The notes under the pieces: model-generated
What the model saw: the letters and a program-made list of their open reading frames with translations, nothing else
Told to the model about the DNA's origin: nothing
The model's database searches: none
In this document: piece by piece, positions 26,010-33,417 of the stretch
Numbering within the stretch: the stretch's first letter is position 1
Layout: each line of letters starts with the position of its first letter
Made by a program: the position numbers and the translations under genes
Source: Bacteroidota bacterium
GTDB lineage: Bacteria > Bacteroidota > Bacteroidia > M30B66
Length of the DNA stretch: 33,417 bases
Assembly: GCA_027490225.1 (NCBI GenBank)
Contig: JAIXYK010000030.1
Span: 1-33,417 of the forward strand
Reading direction: 5' to 3'

Positions 26010-27332
26010 TTATTCATTATTCAACACTTCGCGCAATCTTTCTCCTAAAACATAAAATGAAACAACAGTAAAAAATATCGCTAAACCAGGGAAAACCACC
26101 ATCCACCAGGCATCAAATTGCTGTCTTCCTGCACTAAGAATCGAGCCCCAGGTAACAACTTCATCGGGAACACCAATTCCTAAAAAAGACAAGCTACTTT
26201 CAATTATAATGCTGCCTGCAATTAAAAAAGTAATTTCAATAATAACTGGCGTAAGTACAGCAGGTAGAGCATGCTTATATAATATTCTTAAATCACTAAA
26301 ACCCATTGTTTTGGCCGCGTCTAAGTAGCTTAGTTCTCGGGTGCGTAACATTTCTGCTCTTGCAAATCTCGAAACAACAGTCCAATTACTTAGACCAATT
26401 ATAGCAATCACTAAGCCCACACTTTTTTCTTTAAAAATGGCAGCAAGTGTAATAATGATAAGTAACTTAGGCAATGCTTCAAAAACTTCACTTCCTCTTT
26501 GAATGAGCATATCAAGCGGAAAAGAATTTTTGTTTTTTAACCATTTTACCTTCCAAAAAAACCTACCAAACCAGGCAAAAACAAGCGAAGTACCAATACA
26601 GACAATTATACTCCAACTTATTTGTAAGGTTGCGAACCAGAAGCCTATTTCCATAGCATCGAACAGTACATAAAATCGCGCTATAAATGCCCAGAAAAAG
26701 CCCAATATTAATCCGATTATCGCAAGAATTACAGATGCATTGCTACTATATAAATGTGAATCTCCGTAATAACCAGAAATAAGCCCCAACAATATTCCAA
26801 TTATTCCCGCGATGATTGCCGACATCAAGCCTATTTTTAGTGAAATAGCTGTACCATGAATAATTCCGGCCAATACATCATTGCCGCGCTGATTGGTTCC
26901 CAAATGATGTCTGAAAATAAAAGGCGCATCAACAACATTTCCATCCTTGCTGCTATATTGTTTATCAAATGGGCTTGTATAGTCGCGGTTAAAAATATCA
27001 GGACCTTCTGCAGCCCATGGAATTGGTGCCCAAATCACAAATTCAAGGTCCATTTTTTTCCATTCAGCAATGTCAAATTGTATCGTTTCTTTTGCTTTGG
27101 TAATAGGATCTTCTGCGATTTCTGTTCTTTCTTCATTCCACAACGATGTAAATGCAGGAAACCAAATGTTATCTTTATATTTTACAAAAAGTGGTTGATC
27201 GGTTGCAATTAAATCTGCGAAGACGCCTACAAATAATAAAAATAAAATAAAGTATCCTGCAATGCGCCCCGAGGGTTTCCGCTTTACATTTTTCCAAATA
27301 AACTTTATATGCTGAATACTTCTTTTAATCAC
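26010..27332 (-). CDS. Oligopeptide/dipeptide ABC permease, OppC-like
   Basis: 440 residues; usual OppC/DppC length is near 300. After the N-terminal membrane segment (about 24-44) there is a long loop (about 45-150) before FRHHLGTNQRGNDVLAGIIHG, the family block. A second insertion of about 75 residues after LGLISGYYGDS holds two extra hydrophobic stretches (VILAIIGLILGFFWAFIA and a later one ending SLVFAWFG). The EAA loop (AAKTMGFSDLRILYKHALP) and the SSLSFLGIGVP segment are intact. Its ATG overlaps the stop of the OppB-like gene by four bases. It should form the membrane half of an importer with OppB. Confidence 0.92.
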   Translation of the reverse strand: MIKRSIQHIKFIWKNVKRKPSGRIAGYFILFLLFVGVFADLIATDQPLFVKYKDNIWFPAFTSLWNEERTEIAEDPITKAKETIQFDIAEWKKMDLEFVIWAPIPWAAEGPDIFNRDYTSPFDKQYSSKDGNVVDAPFIFRHHLGTNQRGNDVLAGIIHGTAISLKIGLMSAIIAGIIGILLGLISGYYGDSHLYSSNASVILAIIGLILGFFWAFIARFYVLFDAMEIGFWFATLQISWSIIVCIGTSLVFAWFGRFFWKVKWLKNKNSFPLDMLIQRGSEVFEALPKLLIIITLAAIFKEKSVGLVIAIIGLSNWTVVSRFARAEMLRTRELSYLDAAKTMGFSDLRILYKHALPAVLTPVIIEITFLIAGSIIIESSLSFLGIGVPDEVVTWGSILSAGRQQFDAWWMVVFPGLAIFFTVVSFYVLGERLREVLNNE

Positions 27333-28807
27333 TTTTTATTAAATCTATTGAATTTTATTCTTGGGTCTACTAAAGCATAACCAATATCTGCCAATAAATA
27401 CCCAGCCATTGTAAATACACCAAATAAAGTAAACACTGCAATAATCATTGGGTAATCGAGATTTTGAATACTTTCATAAATTTCTAATCCCATCCCTGGA
27501 ATTGAAAAAATGGTTTCAATAATTACTGAACCACCAAATGCAAGGGGCAGCATATTTCCTAGTATTGTTATCATAGGTAACAAAGAATTCCTAAGGGCAT
27601 GTTTCATTACAACATTCCATTCAGTAAGACCTTTAGCGCGCGCTGTCCTGATGTAGTCTTTACTAAGTTGCTCATTTAAACTGCTTTTTAATTGTGCAGC
27701 AATAAAAGCCACAGAACCATAAGTATATGTTATTATTGGCAAAACTAAATAAGGTAAATAATGTAAAATTCTTTTTCCTAATGGCCAATTGGGGTCAAAA
27801 ATTCCTGGGTCTTTTACACCAGAAGCAGGAAACCAATCAAGCATATCTGGGTTTGCAAAAAGCACCAATAGCAATATTCCTCCAAAGAAACTTGGAATTG
27901 CATATAAAATAAAAGTTATAGTTTTTGAGATGTTATCAAACCAACCGTTGTTTTTATATGCTGAATAAATCCCAACTGGTATGCTTATTAAAAATGCCAA
28001 AAAGATTGAAAGTACAGCAAGTGCCAAAGACCATTTTATTTTAGGAATCATTCTATCCATTATAGGTTGTCCATCGCGGTAAGACACTCCAAAATCTCCT
28101 TTTAATATTCCTTTTCGTTCTTCCCCATTTCCAAATAACCATTTGTGGTATTGATTTTTTAATCCATGAAAATGAATATGAGGAATCCATTTTAAGTACC
28201 ATTTTGGTTGTTTTTCTATATCGATAAGTAAGTTACTTGCTTTCTTCCAAGAAATGCGGGCATCATAGAATCCTGCGTTTAAACTTATGAGCGAAGTAAT
28301 AGAATCGCATTTTGATTCCCTTTGTTTTTTAGAAACTGTTTGTAATAATTCATTAGATAATACAATTGTTTTATTTAAAATTTCTTCAAACTGTGGTGTT
28401 ATTTTTATGGTGTTATTTGCCAATTGATTTTTAAGAATTTTGTTGGTGTTCAACACTTCATAATACCAGCTTAATACTAAATTTTGATCACCAGATTCTA
28501 GCACCATGCGTTTTAATGTTTCATGGTGTGAATTTTCAAGAATTAGGTTGATGGTATCAATATCTGCTGCAGTTTCTAAACTAAAGTAAAAAGCAGGTAA
28601 GTCAAGCCCCATTTTCACTCTTAGTTCCTTTGCTGTTTTATTTATATCCAATTTTGAAGATTGCTGGGATCCATCTTGCTCAGCTGAACTCAAAATACGT
28701 TGAACAGGATCTCCAGGAGCCTTAATACTGATAATAAACGCCAATAACGTAATGATGAATAACGATGGAATAAATAATAAAATACGCTTCAGAATATATA
28801 TCCACAT
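27329..28807 (-). CDS. Oligopeptide/dipeptide ABC permease, OppB-like
   Basis: 492 residues, against about 310-340 for standard OppB/DppB. The N-terminus (ILKRILLFIPSLFIITLLAF) and the PGDPV and MGLDLP blocks are normal. Then about 140 extra residues (about 78-215), mostly predicted soluble and helical, come before GDFGVSYRDGQPIMDR at 237 onward. The EAA loop TARAKGLTEWNVVMKHALRN and the closing GGSVIIETIFSIPGMG are intact. The insertion sits between the first and second membrane segments, thus on the periplasmic side. The gene starts three bases after the substrate-binding protein gene and overlaps the OppC-like gene by ATGA. Confidence 0.93.
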   Translation of the reverse strand: MWIYILKRILLFIPSLFIITLLAFIISIKAPGDPVQRILSSAEQDGSQQSSKLDINKTAKELRVKMGLDLPAFYFSLETAADIDTINLILENSHHETLKRMVLESGDQNLVLSWYYEVLNTNKILKNQLANNTIKITPQFEEILNKTIVLSNELLQTVSKKQRESKCDSITSLISLNAGFYDARISWKKASNLLIDIEKQPKWYLKWIPHIHFHGLKNQYHKWLFGNGEERKGILKGDFGVSYRDGQPIMDRMIPKIKWSLALAVLSIFLAFLISIPVGIYSAYKNNGWFDNISKTITFILYAIPSFFGGILLLVLFANPDMLDWFPASGVKDPGIFDPNWPLGKRILHYLPYLVLPIITYTYGSVAFIAAQLKSSLNEQLSKDYIRTARAKGLTEWNVVMKHALRNSLLPMITILGNMLPLAFGGSVIIETIFSIPGMGLEIYESIQNLDYPMIIAVFTLFGVFTMAGYLLADIGYALVDPRIKFNRFNKK

Positions 28808-28810
28808 GGT

Positions 28811-30580
28811 TTATCGAATCATATCGTTTGTTAACCCACCAATTGATTTCAATTTTAGGTAATTATACAAAATATGAGGACGCTCAGGATACATTCCTCT
28901 ATTTTCGAATCTTGTTGAAATAGCAATTTTTTTAGTAGCATTAAATAAAAATACATAGGGTTGTTCTTCCCAAACTAAGCGTTGAATCTCGCCCATAATT
29001 AATTCGCGTTTTGCTGGATTCATTTCAACATTCGCTTTTTCAATAAGGCTGTCAGAATACTCATTTCCAAAACCAACAAAATTACTTCCATTAGTTTTCC
29101 AGCTTTCTGTGTGCCACAACTGACGTGGATCTTCCGGAGTTGAACTTGTAGACCAGGAGCCTAACATAGCATCAAAATCATGATTTTGAACAGTTTGATA
29201 AAAAATCGAGAAATCCATTGGATTTGAACTTACCTCAATACCAGCTTTATAAAGTTCACTTCTAATAATTTGTACAATCTCTTTCGTAACCGGAGAAATC
29301 ATATAACTTAATTGGAAATTAAACTTTACTCTTTTGCCTGCAATTAGTTTATCACGCACATTATCACCATCTGTGTCTTTCCAGCCAGCTTCTTCGAGTA
29401 AATCTTTCGCTTTGTTTAAATCGTGAGCAATAAGTGGAAGAGTTTTATTAAATTCTGCTTGGTCGGGCAAAACAAAACTGGCGATTCTCTTTGCATGTCC
29501 TTTTGCAATAATTTGAATTATCTCATCAACAGGAACCAAATGTGCGATGGCACGGCGCACTCGTTTGTCGGTAAAAAATGCATTTTTGCTATTTCCCGGT
29601 TTTGTATTTAGGCCAACATAGGTGTAACTAAAAGAACCTACATAAGCGGATTCATAGTTTTTATTAAAATAATCTCGCTTTTGCAGTTTATTCAAAGCAA
29701 CACCAGAAAGTTCGCATGAAACATCAATGTCTTGCTTTTTAAGCGCCAAAACAGTTGGCTCCATGTCTTTTATAATAGTAAAAATTATTTTTTCAGGGTA
29801 TGCTGCTTCTTCATGCTTTGTGCTTTTTTGGCCCCACCAATTTTTCTTTTTTAACAAAGTAATGCTGCTTCCGGTTTGCCAATCGCTCACATAATAAGGA
29901 CCTAAACCATCAAACTTTTGCGGTAAACGACCATTATCTGAAGCATTAAATTGTTTTACTAATTCAGAAAGCGCTTTTTCATTTTCAGGTTTAAAAGCAA
30001 TATTCTGAAAATCTTCAATAGAGTATTTTCTTAAAATATGAGTTGGGTCCCATTTATTTTCTTGCATAATTGGAGCATATGATAGCATGCTTGCATTATC
30101 GAAATATCTTTTGCTATTAATTATTTTAAATTGAAGAGAATCGCTTTTATCAACAATAACATTCAATAGATTTTTAAAATACGATTTTTGGTCAGGGTTA
30201 TTAACCAGCGGACAAACAATCATTTTTAAAGTGAATAAAACATCAGCAACAGTAAGTGGAGCGCCATTGTCCCATAAAATTCCTTTTCTCAATTTACAAG
30301 CATATTGCAGGCTGTCGTCTAAAATTTGAGGCATTGATTCCAATAAATCTGGAGCAAGTTTATTGTTTGTGATATCTACATTTATAAGTCGCTTTTGGGT
30401 AAGTTGAAAAATAATTCTTTGGTAAGAGCTATTGTCGTTAGTAAGATGAAGGCTCTTAGGTTCTGCTAGAAAATGTACCAAAAGGGCATTTTGTGTTAAA
30501 TCTCTTTTATGCGTGCAAGCGAGACTTAAACACAATAATAAGACGAACAAAGTTGTTTTGGTAGCTTTAAAAATCTGCAT
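28811..30580 (-). CDS. Family 5 ABC substrate-binding lipoprotein
   Basis: 589 residues with a lipoprotein signal (LSLAC, Cys22) and the SBP_bac_5 (OppA/DppA/NikA) fold: LRKGILWDNGAPLTVADVLF is the hallmark near the N-terminus, TILKDMEP-like and HLVPVDEIIQIIAKG segments follow, then LNKAKDLLEEAGWKDTDGD. It should capture a peptide or similar ligand in the periplasm (or at the outer face, as a lipoprotein) and pass it to the two permeases that follow at 3-base and overlapping spacing. No oppD/oppF ATPase gene is in the window. The ligand cannot be read from the sequence. Confidence 0.93.
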   Translation of the reverse strand: MQIFKATKTTLFVLLLCLSLACTHKRDLTQNALLVHFLAEPKSLHLTNDNSSYQRIIFQLTQKRLINVDITNNKLAPDLLESMPQILDDSLQYACKLRKGILWDNGAPLTVADVLFTLKMIVCPLVNNPDQKSYFKNLLNVIVDKSDSLQFKIINSKRYFDNASMLSYAPIMQENKWDPTHILRKYSIEDFQNIAFKPENEKALSELVKQFNASDNGRLPQKFDGLGPYYVSDWQTGSSITLLKKKNWWGQKSTKHEEAAYPEKIIFTIIKDMEPTVLALKKQDIDVSCELSGVALNKLQKRDYFNKNYESAYVGSFSYTYVGLNTKPGNSKNAFFTDKRVRRAIAHLVPVDEIIQIIAKGHAKRIASFVLPDQAEFNKTLPLIAHDLNKAKDLLEEAGWKDTDGDNVRDKLIAGKRVKFNFQLSYMISPVTKEIVQIIRSELYKAGIEVSSNPMDFSIFYQTVQNHDFDAMLGSWSTSSTPEDPRQLWHTESWKTNGSNFVGFGNEYSDSLIEKANVEMNPAKRELIMGEIQRLVWEEQPYVFLFNATKKIAISTRFENRGMYPERPHILYNYLKLKSIGGLTNDMIR

Positions 30581-30668
30581 AATTTGATTGTCTCAAACAT
30601 ACTTAATTCAAAAGCAATTGTGCAAAAAATATTTTTAAAACTTATAACACATTAATATTATTACAAAG

Positions 30669-31370
30669 ATGGATTACTTACTTTGCAGCATGATTCGAAA
30701 CGTTGTCTTATTTTTAATTTTTAACTTGATTGGTGCGGCAAATTTATTGGCACAAGGTTCCTTTTCTATTGGATTGTTAAAATACAGCGGTGGAGGTGAT
30801 TGGTATGCAAATCCTACAGCACTGCCCAATTTAATAGCTTTCTCAAATAAGAATTTAGGGGCCAATATTTCTGCAGAGCCAGTTACCATAGATGCAGGAA
30901 ATCCTGAAATATTCAGTTTGCCTTTTGTGCACATGACTGGACACGGTAATGTTATCTTCTCTTCATCAGATGCAGAAAACCTAAGAAGCTACCTTATTGG
31001 CGGTGGATTTTTGCACATTGATGATAATTTCGGGATGGATCCCTTTATTCGTCCACAGTTAAAACGCCTGTTTCCTGAATTAGAATTAATTGAATTGCCT
31101 CCATCTCATCCGATATTTCATCAGAAGTTCGATTTTCCAGGTGGCTTGCCCAAAATTCATGAACATGATGGAAAACCTTCGCAAGCATTTGGGTTGTTTT
31201 GGGAAGGAAGATTAACTGTTTTATACACCTTTGAATGCGATTTGGGAGATGGTTGGGAAAACCCATCCGTTCACAAAGATTCAGAACCAACTCGCCAAAA
31301 AGCTTTGAAAATGGGAGCTAATATTTTGCAATTTGTTTTAATGGCAAATGACCCGGTGAAGAGGCAGTGA
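30669..31370 (+). CDS. DUF4159 exported protein
   Basis: 233 residues. Met8 (30690) begins a good signal peptide (MIRNVVLFLIFNLIGAANLLAQG) and is a likelier start than Met1. The mature part matches DUF4159: GLLKYSGGGDWYANPTALPNL, then FVHMTGHGNVIFS and GGGFLHIDDNFG, with a HPIFHQKFDFPGGLP block. DUF4159 proteins are found in Bacteroidota, often near aerotolerance-type (Bat) or von Willebrand genes; the domain has a ThuA-like look (glutamine amidotransferase-like) but no assigned reaction. The gene is divergent from the substrate-binding protein gene, sharing an 88-base spacer. Confidence 0.88.
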   Translation: MDYLLCSMIRNVVLFLIFNLIGAANLLAQGSFSIGLLKYSGGGDWYANPTALPNLIAFSNKNLGANISAEPVTIDAGNPEIFSLPFVHMTGHGNVIFSSSDAENLRSYLIGGGFLHIDDNFGMDPFIRPQLKRLFPELELIELPPSHPIFHQKFDFPGGLPKIHEHDGKPSQAFGLFWEGRLTVLYTFECDLGDGWENPSVHKDSEPTRQKALKMGANILQFVLMANDPVKRQ

Positions 31371-31372
31371 AA

Positions 31373-31446
31373 AGTAGAAAGTTGAAAGTATAAAGTATAA
31401 AGGGGAAAGTACAAAGTTGAAAGTGGAAAGGTTGAAAGTAAAAAGT
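31373..31446. repeat. Degenerate heptamer repeat (AGTNNAA)n
   Basis: About ten units of the form AGTNNAA (AGTAGAA, AGTTGAA, AGTATAA, AGTACAA, AGTGGAA and so on) in tandem, with one extra base in one unit. It starts immediately after the DUF4159 stop. It shares the 7-base period of the end arrays but has different bases. Confidence 0.85.
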
Positions 31447-31522
31447 TTGCTGATTAGTAAATGGGAATTTATTTGTGGTAATTAAGAACAGACATTGATA
31501 GTAAAAAACATATAAATAAATC

Positions 31523-33346
31523 ATGAAATTTACTGCGAAACCAAGTTTATCTGCTATATATATTATTTGTTTATTATTATCAATTTATAGAATTACTCAT
31601 GTTCGTGAGAACGAGATTTCTTGGGATGTTTTGGGTTATTACATTTATTTACCAGCAACTTTCGTGCATCAAGACCCATTATTAAAAGATATAACCTGGC
31701 TAAAAAAGACCAACGAAGAGAAGAAACTTGCAGGCACATTATATATGATTTCTCAGAATGAAAAGGGAGAAACGATGTATTTCTTTTTAATGGGAATGGC
31801 AATATTGTATTTACCATTCTTTTTTGGTGGAAGTTTATTTTCTTATTTATTGGGTTTTCCTTTAGATGGATTTAGTCCTCCATATCAATATGCAATTGCA
31901 ATTGGTTGTTTGTTTTACAGCCTTGTTGGGCTCTTTTTTTTACGGAAAATTTTACTTCAATACTTTAATGAAAAAATAGTTGTCGCATTACTATTTATTA
32001 TTGTTTTTGGAACCAATGCCATTCAATATTTCACGATAGATAATACAGGAACTGCCAATATCTTATTTATGTTCACCACATTAGTGGTTTGGTTTACTAT
32101 AAAATGGCATGAAGAAAAAAAAAGCTATCAATTAATTTTAATTGGATGTTTTGCAACTTTTTCGGTTTTAGCAAAACCAAGTGAAGTATTTATTTTTCTT
32201 ATTCCACTCATTTGGAATGTATATTCATTTAAATCACTCCAAGAAAAATTAATTTTACTATATAACAATAAGATTACAATTCTATTTACAGCTGCCATTT
32301 GCTTATTGATTGTTTCACCTCAATTGCTCTATTGGCATACAATGACAGGACATTATATTTACGATAGTTACAAAAATCCTGGTGTTGGTTTGGATATTTA
32401 TTCCCCACATATTTATGAGGTATTATTTAGCTATAGAAAAGGCTGGTTGCTTTATACACCCATTATGATTTTCTCTTTAATTGGATTTAAATATTTTTAT
32501 CAAAATAATAAGAAAGTATTTTTTGCAGGTTTTTTCTATTTTATTGTATCATTTTATATTATTTCGAGTTGGTCAGAATGGTGGTATGGAGCCGCTTTTT
32601 CTATACGTCCCTTAATTGCAACATATCCAATTTTAGCGATTAGTTTAGGATATTTTATTCAATTTATTAATACAAGAAAATTGATTATTAGTTTAGGTAT
32701 TTCAAGTGTTTTAATTGTTTTAATATTTTTTAATCAATTTCAATGGTGGCAATATAAAAACTATGTAATTGATCCTTACAGAACTACCAAAGCATATTAT
32801 TGGGCTACTTTTCTAAAAACCAAAGTATCAGAAGCCGATAAGCAGTTGTTACTGGTATACAGAGATTTTACAGGCAGTTTTCAATTTGATAACAGAGATA
32901 TGTATCAATCTAATATTGTTTATTTCGAAGACTTTCAACAAGAAAACAATAAAGGAAACCAACAAGAAGAAAGCAATAATTATTTTAGATTTAAACCTGA
33001 AGACGAGTTTTTTCCTCTTTTAGAATCGGCTTATAATAACATTTCTCAAAAAGACCATTTCTGGTTAAAGGCGAGTTTTAACATCAGATTTCCTTCAAAT
33101 TTTGAAGGGCAACCTCCTTGTTTTGTTAATACGCTTGGCCGCCTAGAAGGAACTTATGGTTATGCAGCAACAGACTTAAAAATAGATTCTGCTTCAACAA
33201 ATAATTGGAAAAGAATGGAAGTGTTTTATCTCACTCCAGAAATAAGAGATGGAAAAGACAATTTCAAATCTTACTTATGGAAACGCAGCGCCAGCCAATT
33301 CGACATCGATAATATTAAAATTGAATTGTACCAGAAAAAGGAATGA
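31523..33346 (+). CDS. Polytopic membrane protein, GT-C glycosyltransferase-like
   Basis: 607 residues. About ten hydrophobic segments fill 8-400, and a soluble C-terminal domain follows (about 400-607, with a FYLTPEIRDGKDN stretch). A short loop after the first membrane segment holds ISWDVLGYYIYLPATF (Asp35), the place where GT-C enzymes (ArnT/PMT-like) carry a catalytic Asp. A further loop has GHYIYDSYKNPG and EWWYGAAFSIRPLIATYP, also seen in Bacteroidota GT-C-like proteins. It probably moves a sugar from a polyprenyl carrier, or is an inactive relative; the acceptor is unknown. The TGA stop is the first bases of the terminal heptamer array. Confidence 0.75.
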   Translation: MKFTAKPSLSAIYIICLLLSIYRITHVRENEISWDVLGYYIYLPATFVHQDPLLKDITWLKKTNEEKKLAGTLYMISQNEKGETMYFFLMGMAILYLPFFFGGSLFSYLLGFPLDGFSPPYQYAIAIGCLFYSLVGLFFLRKILLQYFNEKIVVALLFIIVFGTNAIQYFTIDNTGTANILFMFTTLVVWFTIKWHEEKKSYQLILIGCFATFSVLAKPSEVFIFLIPLIWNVYSFKSLQEKLILLYNNKITILFTAAICLLIVSPQLLYWHTMTGHYIYDSYKNPGVGLDIYSPHIYEVLFSYRKGWLLYTPIMIFSLIGFKYFYQNNKKVFFAGFFYFIVSFYIISSWSEWWYGAAFSIRPLIATYPILAISLGYFIQFINTRKLIISLGISSVLIVLIFFNQFQWWQYKNYVIDPYRTTKAYYWATFLKTKVSEADKQLLLVYRDFTGSFQFDNRDMYQSNIVYFEDFQQENNKGNQQEESNNYFRFKPEDEFFPLLESAYNNISQKDHFWLKASFNIRFPSNFEGQPPCFVNTLGRLEGTYGYAATDLKIDSASTNNWKRMEVFYLTPEIRDGKDNFKSYLWKRSASQFDIDNIKIELYQKKE

Positions 33347-33417
33347 ATAATGAATAATGAATAATGAATAATGAATAATGAATAATGAATAATGAATAAT
33401 GAATAATGAATAATGAA
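33345..33417. repeat. Heptanucleotide tandem array (GAATAAT)n, right end
   Basis: A little over ten perfect copies of GAATAAT run to the last base. The array starts within the stop codon of the GT-C-like gene (TGA at 33344-33346). It has the same unit and orientation as the array at 1-83. Confidence 0.95.

Noticed and set aside
26856-27212. 118-codon ORF antisense to the OppC-like permease
   Set aside because: Cys/Phe-rich translation produced by reading a membrane protein gene backwards.

Overview
The window looks like a chromosomal piece of a Bacteroidota bacterium. Supporting signs are the AT-rich base composition, A/T-rich leaders in place of clear Shine-Dalgarno sites, a secreted protease ending in a type IX secretion (T9SS) sorting domain, DUF4199 and DUF4159 proteins typical of that phylum, and several dispersed palindromic repeats of the kind common in its genomes. 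The order or family cannot be fixed from sequence reading alone. Both ends of the window are arrays of the same heptamer (GAATAAT), in the same orientation. They may mark assembly break points.

Layout. Positions 1-3.6 kb: a CsbD-like stress protein with a terminator, a DUF3050 heme-oxygenase-like protein followed closely by a VOC-fold protein, then (minus strand) a membrane fatty acid desaturase and a RimJ/RimL-type acetyltransferase. 3.6-8.0 kb: one large secreted reprolysin-like metalloprotease with seven Ig-like repeats and a T9SS tail. 8.1-10.5 kb (plus strand): a CbpA-type DnaJ co-chaperone translationally coupled to its CbpM-like modulator, a DUF4199 membrane protein and a DJ-1/PfpI protein. 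10.5-15.0 kb: a YghO-like GNAT protein, a noncoding stretch with a repeat element, a CIA30-family exported protein and a long-chain acyl-CoA synthetase. 15.0-15.8 kb: a broken ORF6N gene and a cluster of different palindromic repeats.

The centrepiece is 15.8-25.0 kb: a single 2800-residue polyketide synthase, KS-AT-DH-cMT-(structural KR)-ER-KR-ACP-TE, six bases upstream of its own Sfp-type phosphopantetheinyl transferase. By eye all catalytic motifs are present. This is the layout of a fungal highly reducing iterative PKS with a thioesterase added at the end, and it should make and release a reduced, possibly methyl-branched, acyl chain. It is a self-contained two-gene pathway: megasynthase plus activating enzyme. 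An acyl-CoA synthetase about 1 kb downstream and a desaturase further left could act on the same product, but that link is only inference.

Upstream of the PKS on the same strand lie an L,D-transpeptidase-fold protein and an Opp/Dpp-type peptide transporter (substrate-binding lipoprotein and two permeases). No ATPase gene is present, and both permeases carry unusual insertions. The right end holds a divergent DUF4159 protein and a polytopic GT-C-like membrane protein, separated by a second, degenerate heptamer repeat.
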